NCBI RefSeq assembly: GCF_022385335.1
Contig: NZ_CP092431.1
Location: 2,108,001 to 2,172,000 of the forward strand
Length of the DNA stretch: 64,000 bases
Direction: 5' to 3'
Source: Streptomyces deccanensis
GTDB lineage: Bacteria > Actinomycetota > Actinomycetes > Streptomycetales > Streptomycetaceae
Shown here: piece by piece, positions 1 to 9,366 of the stretch
Numbering within the stretch: the first letter of the stretch is position 1
Layout of the letters: the number at the start of each line of letters is the position of its first letter
Program-made: the position numbers and the translations under genes
Notes under the pieces: model-generated
Database searches by the model: none
Seen by the model: the letters and a program-made list of their open reading frames with translations, nothing else
Told to the model about the DNA's origin: nothing

Positions 1-70
1 GTGGACCGACCAGTCTACGACGCCGCGCGGCGAAGTGCCTTTCGACAGCGCCGAGCCCTGGGCCAGGGCC

Positions 71-3000
71 TTACCGTGCGTTGAAGTACTTCGCCTCGGG
101 GTGGTGGATGACGATGGCGTCGGTGGACTGCTCCGGGTGGAGCTGGAACTCCTCCGAGAGCTGGACGCCGATCCGCTCGGGTTCGAGGAGCTGGGCGATC
201 TTGGCGCGGTCCTCGAGGTCGGGGCAGGCGCCGTAGCCGAGGGAGAAGCGGGCGCCCCGGTACTTCAGGTCGAACATGTCCTCGATCGCGGCGGGGTCCT
301 CGCCGGCGAAGCCCAGCTCGGAGCGGACGCGTGCGTGCCAGTACTCGGCGAGGGCTTCGGCCAACTGCACGGACAGGCCGTGGAGTTCGAGGTAGTCACG
401 GTAGGAGTTGGCCTCGAAGAGCTTGGCGGTCTCCTCGCCGATGCGGGAGCCGACGGTGACGACCTGGAGACCGACCACGTCGATCTCGCCGGACTCCTCG
501 GGGCGGAAGAAGTCGGCCAGGCACAGCCGGCGGCCGCGGCGCTGGCGCGGGAAGGAGAACCGGGTCCGTTCGTTGCCGTCGTCGTCCAGGATGATCAGGT
601 CGTCGTCCTTGGAGACGCAGGGGAAGTAGCCGTAGACGACGGCCGCTTCGAGGAGGTTCTCGGTCTGCAGCTTGTCCAGCAGGCCGCGCAGCCGGGGCCG
701 GCCCTCGGTCTCGACGAGCTCCTCGTAGGTGGGGCCGTCGCCGGTGCGGGCCTGCTTCAGCCCCCACTGGCCCTTGAACAGCGCACCCTCGTCCAGCCAG
801 GACGCGTACTCCTTGAGCTGGATGCCCTTGACCACACGCGTGCCCCGGAACGGGGGCGTGGGGACGGGGTTGTCCGTGGCGACGTCGGAGCGGACGTGGC
901 CCTCCTCGGGGCGGTCCTCGACGACGGTGGCCGCGGCCGTGGCCTTGACCCGGCGCTGGCGCAGTTCGGGCAGTTGCGCGCCGGGGACGCCGCGCTTGAC
1001 GCCGATGAGGGCGTCCATCAGGCGCAGGCCCTCGAAGGCGTCGCGGGCGTAGCGGACCTCGCCCTCGTAGATCTCGTGCAGGTCCTGCTCGACGTAGGCG
1101 CGGGTGAGGGCGGCGCCGCCGAGGATGACGGGATAGTCGGCGGCCAGGCCGCGCTGGTTGAGCTCCTGAAGGTTCTCCTTCATGATCACTGTGGACTTGA
1201 CCAGGAGGCCGGACATGCCGATGACGTCGGCGCGGTGCTCGGCTGCGGCGTCCAGGATCGCGGAGACCGGCTGCTTGATGCCGAGGTTGACCACGGTGTA
1301 GCCGTTGTTGGACAGGATGATGTCGACGAGGTTCTTGCCGATGTCGTGCACGTCGCCCCGGACCGTCGCCAGGACGATGGTGCCCTTGCCCTCGTCGTCG
1401 GTCTTCTCCATGTGCGGTTCGAGGTGGGCCACGGCGGTCTTCATGACCTCGGCGGACTGGAGCACGAACGGCAGCTGCATCTGGCCGGAGCCGAAGAGTT
1501 CGCCGACGACCTTCATGCCGTCCAGGAGCGTGTCGTTGACGATGTCGAGCGCGGGGCGCTCGGTAAGGGCCTCGTCGAGGTCGGCCTCCAGGCCGTTCTT
1601 CTCGCCGTCGATGATGCGGCGCTTGAGGCGCTCCTCCAGCGGGAGTGCGGCCAGCTCCTCGGCCTTGCCCGCCTTCAGGGACTTGGCGGTGGCGCCCTCG
1701 AACAGCGCCATCAGCTTCTGCAGCGGGTCGTAGCCCTCGGCGCGGCGGTCGTGGATGAGGTCGAGGGCCGTCCGCACCTCCTCCTCGCTGAAGCGCGCGA
1801 TCGGCAGGATCTTCGACGCGTGCACGATCGCCGAGTCCAGGCCCGCCTTGACGCACTCGTCGAGGAAGACGGAGTTCAGCAGGATCCGGGCGGCCGGGTT
1901 GAGGCCGAAGGAGATGTTCGACAGACCGAGGGTGGTCTGGACGTCCGGGTGGCGGCGCTTGAGTTCACGGATCGCCTCGATCGTGGCGATGCCGTCCCCC
2001 CGGGACTCCTCCTGACCGGTACAGATGGTGAAGGTCAGGGTGTCGATGAGGATGTCCGACTCGTGGATGCCCCAGTTGCCGGTGAGGTCGTCGATGAGCC
2101 GTTCGGCGATCTCGACCTTCTTCTCCGGGGTGCGGGCCTGGCCCTCCTCGTCGATGGTCAGCGCGATCAGTGCGGCGCCGTGCTCCTGGGCGAGGCGGGT
2201 GACCTTGGCGAAGCGGGAGTCGGGGCCGTCGCCGTCCTCGTAGTTGACGGAGTTGATGACGGCCCGACCGCCGAGCTTCTCCAACCCGGCCCGGATGACG
2301 TCCACTTCGGTGGAGTCCAGGACGATGGGGAGGGTGGAGGCGGTGGCGAAGCGGCCGGCGAGTTCGGCCATGTCGGCCACGCCGTCGCGGCCCACGTAGT
2401 CGACGCAGAGGTCGAGCATGTGGGCGCCCTCACGGATCTGGTCGCGGGCCATCTCCACGCAGTCGTCCCAGCGGGCCTCGAGCATGGCCTCGCGGAACTT
2501 CTTCGAGCCGTTGGCGTTCGTCCGCTCGCCGATCGCCATGTACGCCGTGTCCTGGCGGAACGGCACACTCTGGTAGAGGGAGGCCGCGCCGGGCTCCGGG
2601 CGCGGGTCACGGGCGGTGGGGGCGAGGTCGCGGACCCGCTCGACGACCTGGCGCAGGTGCTCGGGGGTGGTGCCGCAGCAGCCACCGACCAGGGAGAGGC
2701 CGTACTCGCGGACGAAGTTCTCCTGCGCGTCGGCCAGTTCCGGCGCGGTCAGCGGGTAGTGGGCGCCGTCCTTGGTCAGCACCGGCAGTCCGGCGTTGGG
2801 CATGCAGGAGAGCTGGATGCGGGAGTGGCGGGCCAGATGGCGCAGGTGCTCGCTCATCTCGGCGGGGCCGGTCGCGCAGTTCAGACCGATCATGTCGATG
2901 CCGAGCGGCTCCAGCGCCGTCAGCGCGGCGCCGATCTCGGAGCCGAGGAGCATGGTGCCGGTCGTCTCGACCGTCACCGAGACGATCAGGGGGACGTCGT

Positions 3001-3598
3001 AGCCGGCGGTCTCCATCGCGCGGCGGGCGGCGACGACGGAGGCCTTGGTCTGCAGCAGGTCCTGGGTGGTCTCCACCAGGAGCGCGTCGGCGCCGCCGGC
3101 CAGCAGGCCCTCGGCGTTCTGCTGGTAGGCGTCACGGATGGCGGTGAAGGTGGTGTGGCCGAGCGTGGGCAGCTTGGTGCCGGGGCCGATGGAGCCGAGG
3201 ACCCAGCGCTGCCGTCCGTCGCGGGCGGCGTACTCGTCGGCCGTCTCGCGGGCGATGCGGGCGCCCGCCTCGGACAGCTCGGCGGTGCGCTCGGGGATGT
3301 CGTACTCGCCCAGTGCGGTGAGGTTGGCGCCGAAGGTGTTGGTCTCCACGCAGTCCACGCCCGCGTCGAAGTACGCGGCGTGCACCGAGCGGACGATGTC
3401 GGGACGGGTGACGTTGAGGACCTCGTTGCAGCCCTCCAGCTGCTGGAAGTCGTCCAGTGTGGGGTCCTGCGCCTGCAGCATCGTGCCCATCGCGCCGTCG
3501 GCGACCACCACACGGGTGGCGAGGGCCTCGCGGAGGGCCTCGGATCGGGCCCGGCCTGCGGCGGCGGACGTGAGGGACGTGTTCGGCGACGAGGCCAT
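71..3598 (-). CDS. metH: Cobalamin-dependent methionine synthase MetH
   Basis: This 1175-residue cytoplasmic enzyme transfers a methyl group from methyl-tetrahydrofolate through cobalamin to homocysteine, giving methionine. All four modules are visible. The homocysteine domain ends with the zinc-binding GGCCGTTPEH near residue 307. The folate domain has GERTNANGSKKF near 359. The B12 domain has DVHDIGKN near 750, whose His ligates cobalt, and GMSGLLVKST. The C-terminal AdoMet reactivation domain includes RFSLGYGACPD and ends KYFNAR. I chose the ATG that begins MASSPNTS because AGGGAG lies upstream; a 20-residue longer reading is possible but has no ribosome site. Length and domain order are normal for the family. 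It is divergent from gylR and near the methylthio salvage genes, which also end at methionine. Confidence 0.97.
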   Translation of the reverse strand: MASSPNTSLTSAAAGRARSEALREALATRVVVADGAMGTMLQAQDPTLDDFQQLEGCNEVLNVTRPDIVRSVHAAYFDAGVDCVETNTFGANLTALGEYDIPERTAELSEAGARIARETADEYAARDGRQRWVLGSIGPGTKLPTLGHTTFTAIRDAYQQNAEGLLAGGADALLVETTQDLLQTKASVVAARRAMETAGYDVPLIVSVTVETTGTMLLGSEIGAALTALEPLGIDMIGLNCATGPAEMSEHLRHLARHSRIQLSCMPNAGLPVLTKDGAHYPLTAPELADAQENFVREYGLSLVGGCCGTTPEHLRQVVERVRDLAPTARDPRPEPGAASLYQSVPFRQDTAYMAIGERTNANGSKKFREAMLEARWDDCVEMARDQIREGAHMLDLCVDYVGRDGVADMAELAGRFATASTLPIVLDSTEVDVIRAGLEKLGGRAVINSVNYEDGDGPDSRFAKVTRLAQEHGAALIALTIDEEGQARTPEKKVEIAERLIDDLTGNWGIHESDILIDTLTFTICTGQEESRGDGIATIEAIRELKRRHPDVQTTLGLSNISFGLNPAARILLNSVFLDECVKAGLDSAIVHASKILPIARFSEEEVRTALDLIHDRRAEGYDPLQKLMALFEGATAKSLKAGKAEELAALPLEERLKRRIIDGEKNGLEADLDEALTERPALDIVNDTLLDGMKVVGELFGSGQMQLPFVLQSAEVMKTAVAHLEPHMEKTDDEGKGTIVLATVRGDVHDIGKNLVDIILSNNGYTVVNLGIKQPVSAILDAAAEHRADVIGMSGLLVKSTVIMKENLQELNQRGLAADYPVILGGAALTRAYVEQDLHEIYEGEVRYARDAFEGLRLMDALIGVKRGVPGAQLPELRQRRVKATAAATVVEDRPEEGHVRSDVATDNPVPTPPFRGTRVVKGIQLKEYASWLDEGALFKGQWGLKQARTGDGPTYEELVETEGRPRLRGLLDKLQTENLLEAAVVYGYFPCVSKDDDLIILDDDGNERTRFSFPRQRRGRRLCLADFFRPEESGEIDVVGLQVVTVGSRIGEETAKLFEANSYRDYLELHGLSVQLAEALAEYWHARVRSELGFAGEDPAAIEDMFDLKYRGARFSLGYGACPDLEDRAKIAQLLEPERIGVQLSEEFQLHPEQSTDAIVIHHPEAKYFNAR

Positions 3599-3664
3599 GG
3601 AGCTGCTCCCTGGAGTGCGACGGCTGTCGGCTTTGCGCCCTCCCAGCGGAAGGCGCACGCGGCA

Positions 3665-3694
3665 AGCCTAGCCCGGAGCGGCGCGGATGGTCAG
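3665..3694 (-). promoter_or_regulatory. Probable metH promoter
   Basis: Read on the minus strand, CTGACC and TAGGCT are separated by 18 bp, a good fit to Streptomyces vegetative -35/-10 elements (TTGACN / TAGRRT). The transcript would start about 60 nt before the metH ATG. That leaves no room for a cobalamin riboswitch, and no B12-box-like GCCACTG is seen. Confidence 0.55.
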
Positions 3695-3920
3695 GGGCGT
3701 CCACGGGGCGGACCGGCGTGGCGCACCCGCCCGGGTGCGGTTTACTCCGACGACGAAAAGAACGACGGACACCACTCCGGCATGCTTCGGACACCCCACG
3801 GCCACATGTGCGCCCCCGGGGGCACCGGAGGCGCACCGGACGGACACGAGAGCGCCACCGCTCGGCGAGCGTGGCCGAAAAGCTAGTGACGGCCATTAGC
3901 GAGAGGTCGGCAACGACCGG

Positions 3921-3942
3921 TAGTGTTCGACATTGCCGAACG
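3921..3942 (+). promoter_or_regulatory. gylR -10 box and overlapping GylR operator candidate
   Basis: TAGTGT at 3921-3926 looks like a Streptomyces -10. Overlapping it, 3924-3942 reads TGTTCGACATTGCCGAACG, a near-perfect odd-centred palindrome. The same core recurs at 4987-5005 before glpF. An IclR-type repressor on the -10 implies autoregulation; GylR of S. coelicolor is known to control its own gene. Confidence 0.65.
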
Positions 3943-3993
3943 ATGGAAGTTCAGTCGCGTACGGCGGCCGAAGGGGACGGAGGCAGGACGGCG

Positions 3994-4758
3994 ATGGCAC
4001 GGAACATCCAGTCGCTCGAACGGGCGGCCGCGATGCTGCGCCTGCTCGCGGGCGGCGAACGGCGGCTCGGTCTGTCGGACATCGCCTCGTCGCTGGGCCT
4101 CGCCAAGGGCACCGCCCACGGCATACTGCGCACGCTCCAGCAGGAGGGCTTCGTCGAACAGGACGACGCCTCGGGGCGCTACCAGCTGGGGGCCGAGCTG
4201 TTGCGGCTGGGGACCACGTACCTGGACGTCCATGAGCTGCGGGCGCGCGCCCTGGTCTGGACGGACGACCTGGCCCGCTCCAGCGGCGAGAGCGTGCACC
4301 TGGGGGTGCTGCACCAGCAGGGCGTGCTGATCGTGCACCACGTGTTCCGGCCGGACGACAGCCGGCAGGTCCTGGAGATAGGGGCCATGCAGCCGCTGCA
4401 CTCCACGGCCCTGGGCAAGGTGCTGTCGGCCTACGACCCGGTGGCGCACAGCGAGGTGCTGGAGAGCGAGCGCAAGGCGTTCACCGACCGGACCGTGCAC
4501 GCGCTGGACGACTTCGAGGGCGTCTTGGACATCACCCGCGCGCGCGGGTACGCGGCCGACGTCGAGGAGACCTGGGAGGGCGTGGCGTCCATCGCGGCGC
4601 CCATCCACGACCGGCGGCGGATGCCCGTCGGCGCGGTCGGCATCACCGGTGCCGTGGAGCGGCTGTGCCGCGAGGGCGAGCTGCGCCCCGAGCTGATCGC
4701 GGCCGTGCGGGACTGCGCCCGCGCGGTCTCGCGGGACCTGGGCGCCGGGCGGTTCTGA
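3994..4758 (+). CDS. gylR: IclR-family glycerol operon regulator GylR
   Basis: This 254-residue DNA-binding protein has an N-terminal winged helix-turn-helix (LSDIASSLGLAKGTAHGI, about residues 25-42) and a C-terminal IclR effector domain containing LHSTALGKV. Length and position directly before glpFKD match GylR of S. coelicolor, the substrate-responsive repressor of glycerol catabolism. The ATG at 3994 follows GGACGGAGGCAGGACG; an in-frame upstream ATG exists but lies close to the predicted -10 box. A strong hairpin follows the gene, so it is probably transcribed separately from glpF. Paired operators before gylR and before glpF suggest one regulator for both. Confidence 0.93.
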   Translation: MARNIQSLERAAAMLRLLAGGERRLGLSDIASSLGLAKGTAHGILRTLQQEGFVEQDDASGRYQLGAELLRLGTTYLDVHELRARALVWTDDLARSSGESVHLGVLHQQGVLIVHHVFRPDDSRQVLEIGAMQPLHSTALGKVLSAYDPVAHSEVLESERKAFTDRTVHALDDFEGVLDITRARGYAADVEETWEGVASIAAPIHDRRRMPVGAVGITGAVERLCREGELRPELIAAVRDCARAVSRDLGAGRF

Positions 4759-4763
4759 CCGCC

Positions 4764-4793
4764 CGCCACCGACACGGTCCGCCACCGACACGG
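4764..4793 (+). repeat. 14-bp direct repeat pair
   Basis: CGCCACCGACACGG occurs twice (4764-4777 and 4780-4793), right after the gylR stop and running into the terminator stem. It is probably local slippage; no function is apparent. Confidence 0.6.
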
Positions 4794-4833
4794 CGAAGGC
4801 CGGGACACGTCACGGTGTCCCGGCCTTCGCCGT
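4790..4833 (+). terminator. gylR terminator hairpin
   Basis: Two perfect 19-nt arms (4790-4808 and 4815-4833) flank a GTCACG loop, 31 nt after the gylR stop. There is no T-tract, as is usual for Streptomyces hairpin terminators. It separates gylR from the glp promoter. Confidence 0.8.
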
Positions 4834-4986
4834 ACGCGCGCGTGGGCGCGGGTGCACGCCAGGTGCCCTGGTGGGCGCCCTGGCGGCCGTCTCAAGATCG
4901 ATGAGCCGGTTCGATCAATAACGATCGCGTTTTCGACAACTCAGCTCTTGACGTGCCCGTAACGCCAGAGCAAGACTCCCGTCCAT

Positions 4987-5005
4987 CGGTCGACATTGTC
5001 GAACA
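4987..5005 (+). promoter_or_regulatory. GylR operator candidate before glpF
   Basis: CGGTCGACATTGTCGAACA has the perfect half TGTCGAACA and shares TCGACATTG with the site before gylR. It covers the -35 region of a promoter whose -10 is TAGAGT (5024-5029), so binding should block transcription. A second possible start signal is TTGACG at 4948-4953. Confidence 0.68.
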
Positions 5006-5023
5006 CCTACCGGCAATACGCGC

Positions 5024-5029
5024 TAGAGT
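5024..5029 (+). promoter_or_regulatory. -10 box of the glpFKD operon
   Basis: TAGAGT matches the Streptomyces -10 consensus. It lies about 57 nt before the glpF GTG and 18 nt downstream of the operator palindrome. Confidence 0.55.
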
Positions 5030-5085
5030 GTGACAACGCCACGGGCCGAACTCTTTCCCCTGGACGAAGGACAAAGGAGTCGCGG

Positions 5086-5883
5086 GTGTCCAGCTCCGAC
5101 ATCTTCATCGGCGAGACCATCGGTACCGCCATACTCATCCTGCTCGGCGGCGGCGTCTGCGCGGCCGTCACACTGAAGGCCTCCAAGGCCCGTAACGCCG
5201 GTTGGCTCGCCATCACCTTCGGGTGGGGTTTTGCCGTTCTCACCGCCGTCTACACCTCCGCGCCGCTGTCCGGCGCCCATCTGAACCCGGCCGTGACCCT
5301 CGCGCTCGCGCTGAAGAAGGACGGCATCGACTGGGGCGACGTCCCGATCTACTGGGGCGGGCAGCTGCTCGGCGCCATGATCGGTGCCGCTCTGGTCTGG
5401 ATCGCCTACTACGGGCAGTTCCACGCCCACCTGACCGACGAGGAGATCGTCGGAGACGCGGAGACGCTGGCCAAGGCCAAGTCGGTCGAGGCCCGGGAGA
5501 AGGGCGCCGGCCCCGTGCTCGGCATCTTCTCCACCGGTCCGGAGGTCCGCAACGCGGTCCTGAACATCGCCACCGAGGTCATCGGCACCGTCGTGCTGGT
5601 CCTGGCGGTGCTCACACAAGGTCTGAACGACTCGGGCAAGGGCCTCGGCACCCTCGGCGCCCTGGTCACCGCGCTCGTCGTGGTCTCCATCGGTCTGTCC
5701 CTCGGTGGCCCGACCGGTTACGCGATCAACCCGGCCCGTGACCTCGGTCCGCGCATCGTGCACGCCCTGCTGCCCCTGCCCAACAAGGGCGGGTCGGACT
5801 GGAGCTACGCCTGGGTCCCGGTGGTCGGCCCCCTGATCGGTGCCGCCATCGCCGCAGGCCTCTACAACGTCGCATTCGCCTGA
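5086..5883 (+). CDS. glpF: Glycerol uptake facilitator GlpF
   Basis: This 265-residue membrane channel of the aquaporin/glyceroporin family carries both signature boxes. NPA lies in [10 protein letters not shown] near residue 69. The second loop reads [13 protein letters not shown] near residue 215, and the Asp after NPAR is typical of glycerol channels. Six hydrophobic segments are evident. The GTG start is set by AAAGGAG with 6-nt spacing; a longer ATG reading begins inside the operator. It is the first gene of glpF-glpK-glpD, in which glycerol enters, is phosphorylated and then oxidised. The loop between the third and fourth segments (about residues 115-155) is long and charged. Confidence 0.95.
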   Translation: MSSSDIFIGETIGTAILILLGGGVCAAVTLKASKARNAGWLAITFGWGFAVLTAVYTSAPLSGAHLNPAVTLALALKKDGIDWGDVPIYWGGQLLGAMIGAALVWIAYYGQFHAHLTDEEIVGDAETLAKAKSVEAREKGAGPVLGIFSTGPEVRNAVLNIATEVIGTVVLVLAVLTQGLNDSGKGLGTLGALVTALVVVSIGLSLGGPTGYAINPARDLGPRIVHALLPLPNKGGSDWSYAWVPVVGPLIGAAIAAGLYNVAFA

Positions 5884-5984
5884 GAAACCCGTTGAGCCGC
5901 CGTTCCGCGGGGCCCGACCCGCGGAACGCTCAGCACGCGCCGTACGTACAGCCCGTTGACCAGTTGACCTTTCAGGAGCACACC

Positions 5985-7523
5985 GTGACCGACGCCCACA
6001 CCGCCGGCCCCTTCATCGCCGCCATCGACCAGGGCACGACCTCGTCCCGCTGTATCGTCTTCGACCGCGACGGACGCATCGTCTCCGTCGACCAGAAGGA
6101 GCACGAGCAGATCTTCCCGAAGCCGGGCTGGGTCGAGCACGACGCCACCGAGATCTGGACGAACGTCCAGGAGGTCGTCGCCGGGGCCATCGAGAAGGCC
6201 GGCATCACCCGTGACGACATCAAGGCCATCGGCATCACCAACCAGCGCGAGACCACGCTGCTCTGGGACAAGAACACCGGTGAGCCCGTCCACAACGCCA
6301 TCGTCTGGCAGGACACCCGTACCGACGCCCTCTGCCGCGAGCTCGGCCGCAACGTCGGGCAGGACCGTTTCCGCCGTGAGACCGGTCTGCCGCTGGCCTC
6401 GTACTTCGCCGGTCCGAAGGCCCGCTGGCTGCTGGACAACGTCGAGGGCCTGCGCGAGCGCGCCGAGGCCGGCGACATCCTCTTCGGCACCATGGACACC
6501 TGGGTCATCTGGAACCTGACCGGCGGTGTCGACGGCGGCAAGCACTACACCGACGTCACCAACGCCTCCCGCACGATGCTGATGAACCTGCACACGCTGC
6601 AGTGGGACGAGAAGATCGCCGAGTCCATCGGCGTCCCGCTGTCGATGCTCCCGGAGATCCGCTCCTCCGCCGAGGTGTACGGCGAGGTCACCGGCGGCCG
6701 CCTCGGCGACCTGCTCGGCGGCATCCCGGTCGCCTCCGCGCTCGGCGACCAGCAGGCGGCGCTCTTCGGCCAGACCTGCTTCGAGGAGGGCGAGGCCAAG
6801 TCCACGTACGGCACCGGAACGTTCATGCTGCTGAACACCGGTGAGAAGATCATCAACTCCTACAGCGGTCTGCTGACCACCGTCGGCTACCGGATCGGCG
6901 ACCAGAAGCCGGTCTACGCGCTGGAGGGCTCGATCGCCGTCACCGGTTCGCTGGTGCAGTGGATGCGCGACCAGATGGGGCTCATCTCCACCGCCGCCGA
7001 GATCGAGACGCTGGCGCTCTCGGTCGAGGACAACGGCGGCGCGTACTTCGTGCCGGCCTTCTCCGGTCTGTTCGCCCCGTACTGGCGCTCCGACGCCCGC
7101 GGTGTGATCGCCGGTCTCACCCGGTACGTCACCAAGGCGCACCTCGCGCGCGCCGTCCTGGAGGCCACGGCCTGGCAGACCCGTGAGATCACGGACGCCA
7201 TGACCAAGGACTCGGGCGTCGAGCTCGCGGCCCTCAAGGTCGACGGCGGCATGACCTCCAACAACCTGCTGATGCAGACGCTCTCGGACTTCCTGGACGC
7301 CCCCGTGGTGCGTCCGATGGTCGCCGAGACCACGTGCCTCGGCGCCGCCTACGCCGCCGGTCTCGCCGTCGGCTTCTGGACCAGCACCGACGACCTGCGC
7401 GCCAACTGGCGCCGGGCCGCCGAGTGGACCCCCCGTATGGACGCGGAGACCCGCGACCGTGAGTACAAGAGCTGGCTCAAGGCCGTCGAGCGGACCATGG
7501 GCTGGATCGAGGACGAGAGCTGA
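5985..7523 (+). CDS. glpK: Glycerol kinase GlpK
   Basis: This 512-residue cytosolic FGGY-family kinase makes sn-glycerol-3-phosphate from glycerol and ATP. The N-terminal phosphate-binding segment [12 protein letters not shown], the NQRETT glycerol-site loop, [10 protein letters not shown] and the C-terminal [17 protein letters not shown]-site segment are all present. Length is normal. The GTG at 5985 follows AGGAG; an upstream in-frame reading adds 31 residues without homology to the family. It lies about 100 nt downstream of glpF and presumably shares the GylR-controlled transcript. Confidence 0.96.
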   Translation: MTDAHTAGPFIAAIDQGTTSSRCIVFDRDGRIVSVDQKEHEQIFPKPGWVEHDATEIWTNVQEVVAGAIEKAGITRDDIKAIGITNQRETTLLWDKNTGEPVHNAIVWQDTRTDALCRELGRNVGQDRFRRETGLPLASYFAGPKARWLLDNVEGLRERAEAGDILFGTMDTWVIWNLTGGVDGGKHYTDVTNASRTMLMNLHTLQWDEKIAESIGVPLSMLPEIRSSAEVYGEVTGGRLGDLLGGIPVASALGDQQAALFGQTCFEEGEAKSTYGTGTFMLLNTGEKIINSYSGLLTTVGYRIGDQKPVYALEGSIAVTGSLVQWMRDQMGLISTAAEIETLALSVEDNGGAYFVPAFSGLFAPYWRSDARGVIAGLTRYVTKAHLARAVLEATAWQTREITDAMTKDSGVELAALKVDGGMTSNNLLMQTLSDFLDAPVVRPMVAETTCLGAAYAAGLAVGFWTSTDDLRANWRRAAEWTPRMDAETRDREYKSWLKAVERTMGWIEDES

Positions 7524-7579
7524 GCGGGGCCCTCGAAGGCTCCGTTCGTCCGGCTCTGATTGAGGAGTAAGAACCCGAC

Positions 7580-9196
7580 ATGACCAGTCAGACCACCCTG
7601 CAGACCCTGCCTGCCCTGGGGACGCGCCCGGCGTCCGGCTCGAACCCGAGCCGTGCCGAGACCCGGGAACAGCTTTCCAAGGCGTCGTACGACCTCCTCG
7701 TGATCGGCGGCGGCATCCTGGGCATCTCCACCGCCTGGCACGCCGCGCAGTCCGGGCTCAGGGTGGCCCTGGTCGACGCCGGCGACTTCGCCGGCGCCAC
7801 CTCCTCCGCCTCCTCCAAGCTGCTCCACGGCGGTCTGCGCTATCTGCAGACCGGCGCGGTGAAGCTGGTCGCGGAGAACCACTTCGAGCGCCGTGCGGTC
7901 TCCCGCCAGGTGGCCCCCCACCTGGCGAACCCGCTCACGTTCTACCTCCCCGTGTACAAGGGCGGGCCGCACGGCGCGGCGAAGCTCGGGGCGGGCGTCT
8001 TCGCCTACTCCGCGCTCTCGGCGTTCGGTGACGGCGTCGGCCACCTCCTCTCCCCCGCCAAGGCGGCGCAGGACGTGCCCGAGCTGCGCACCGACAACCT
8101 CAAGGCCGTCGCGGTCTACGGCGACGACCAGATGAACGACTCCCGGATGGCCCTGATGACGGTCCGCGCGGCCGTCGAGTCGGGTGCCGTCGTCCTGAAC
8201 CACGCCGAGGTCACCGGGCTGCGCTTCACCCGGGGCCGGGTCACCGGTGCCGAGCTGCGCGACCGGCTCTCGGGCGACGAGTTCGGCGTCAACGCCCGGC
8301 TGGTGCTGAACGCGACCGGGCCGTGGGTCGACCACCTGCGCCGGATGGAGAACCCGGACGCGGCCCCCTCCATCCGCCTGTCCAAGGGCGCGCACCTGGT
8401 GCTGAAGCGGACCGCTCCCTGGAAGGCCGCGCTCGCCACCCCGATCGACAAGTACCGCATCACGTTCGCCCTCCCCTGGGAGGACATGCTGCTGCTCGGG
8501 ACGACCGACGAGGTGTACGAGGGCGACCCGGCGGACGTCGCGGTCACCGAGAAGGACACGGCCCAGATACTCGACGAGGCCGCGTTCTCCATCCGCGACC
8601 AGCAGCTCGACCGTGACCTCATCACCTACGCCTTCGCCGGTCTGCGGGTGCTGCCGGGCGGGCCCGGCGACACCGCCAAGGCCAAGCGGGAGACCGTGGT
8701 CACCGAGGGCCGGGGCGGCATGCTGTCCGTCGCGGGCGGCAAGTGGACGACGTTCCGGCACATCGGCCGCACCATCATGAAGAAGCTGGAGGCGCTGCCC
8801 GGGCACCCGCTGGGCGAGGACTTCGAGCCGGTCGCCTCTCTGCCGAAGAAGCTGCCGCTGCCGGGTGTCGCCAACCCGCGGGCGGTCGCGCACCGGCTGC
8901 TGGTGGACCGTCCGGCGCCGGGTCCGCGGATGGGCGCCGACACGGCACGGCACCTGGCCACGCACTACGGTTCCCTGGCCTTCGACATCGCCCGTCTCGC
9001 CAACGAGAACCCCGAACTGGGCGAGCGGGTCCACCCCGACGCCCCCGAGATCTGGGCGCAGGTCGTCTACGCCCGCGACACCGAGTGGGCCGAGACGGCC
9101 GACGACGTACTGCGCCGCCGGACGACGCTGACGATACGGGGCCTCGCGACGGACGAGGTCCGCGCGAAGGTGCAGGACCTGCTCGACAAGAAGTGA
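7580..9196 (+). CDS. glpD: Aerobic glycerol-3-phosphate dehydrogenase GlpD
   Basis: This 538-residue membrane-associated FAD enzyme oxidises glycerol-3-phosphate to dihydroxyacetone phosphate and passes electrons to the quinone pool. The FAD-binding VIGGGILGISTAWHAA begins near residue 41. SSKLLHGGLRYL, AGLRVLPGG and SVAGGKWTTFRHIG are family motifs. GAGGAGTAAG before the ATG is a good ribosome site. It ends the glp operon and is followed by two strong hairpins. Neighbours and length agree with GlpD1 of other streptomycetes. Confidence 0.95.
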   Translation: MTSQTTLQTLPALGTRPASGSNPSRAETREQLSKASYDLLVIGGGILGISTAWHAAQSGLRVALVDAGDFAGATSSASSKLLHGGLRYLQTGAVKLVAENHFERRAVSRQVAPHLANPLTFYLPVYKGGPHGAAKLGAGVFAYSALSAFGDGVGHLLSPAKAAQDVPELRTDNLKAVAVYGDDQMNDSRMALMTVRAAVESGAVVLNHAEVTGLRFTRGRVTGAELRDRLSGDEFGVNARLVLNATGPWVDHLRRMENPDAAPSIRLSKGAHLVLKRTAPWKAALATPIDKYRITFALPWEDMLLLGTTDEVYEGDPADVAVTEKDTAQILDEAAFSIRDQQLDRDLITYAFAGLRVLPGGPGDTAKAKRETVVTEGRGGMLSVAGGKWTTFRHIGRTIMKKLEALPGHPLGEDFEPVASLPKKLPLPGVANPRAVAHRLLVDRPAPGPRMGADTARHLATHYGSLAFDIARLANENPELGERVHPDAPEIWAQVVYARDTEWAETADDVLRRRTTLTIRGLATDEVRAKVQDLLDKK

Positions 9197-9204
9197 CCGG
9201 ATGT

Positions 9205-9240
9205 CGGTGCCGGCCCCTCCCCTGACCGGGGCCGGCACCG
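9205..9240 (+). terminator. First glpD terminator hairpin
   Basis: Perfect 13-bp stem CGGTGCCGGCCCC / GGGGCCGGCACCG with a 10-nt loop, starting 9 nt after the glpD stop. Confidence 0.75.
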
Positions 9241-9280
9241 AGAGGGTCGGCCCCTTCCGCTCTGGGGTCGGACCACGGCG

Positions 9281-9313
9281 AAGGGGCGGCTCCCTCTACG
9301 GAGCCGCCCCTTT
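9281..9313 (+). terminator. Second glpD terminator hairpin
   Basis: AAGGGGCGGCTCC and GGAGCCGCCCCTTT form a stem with a 6-nt loop ending in TTT, tandem to the first hairpin. The pair should end the glp transcript efficiently. Confidence 0.75.
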
Positions 9314-9320
9314 GTCGCGT

Positions 9321-9352
9321 TCGCCGTTGCCGTTGCCGTGGCCGTTGCCGTC
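9321..9352 (+). repeat. GCCGTT hexamer microsatellite
   Basis: About five imperfect copies of GCCGTT/GCCGTG lie between the glp terminators and the SUKH remnant. Such tracts are prone to slippage. They may mark where the 5' part of the neighbouring gene was lost. Confidence 0.6.
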
Positions 9353-9366
9353 GGCCCGGTTGTCAG

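Noticed and set aside
35..3886. A 1283-codon open frame on the plus strand opposite metH
   Set aside because: It is the antisense shadow of a high-GC gene; its sequence is low in variety, no ribosome site is seen and metH on the other strand is complete with all motifs.
3599..3993. Cobalamin or SAH riboswitch before metH
   Set aside because: No B12 box (GCCACTG) or comparable conserved core was found, and the predicted transcript leader is only about 60 nt.
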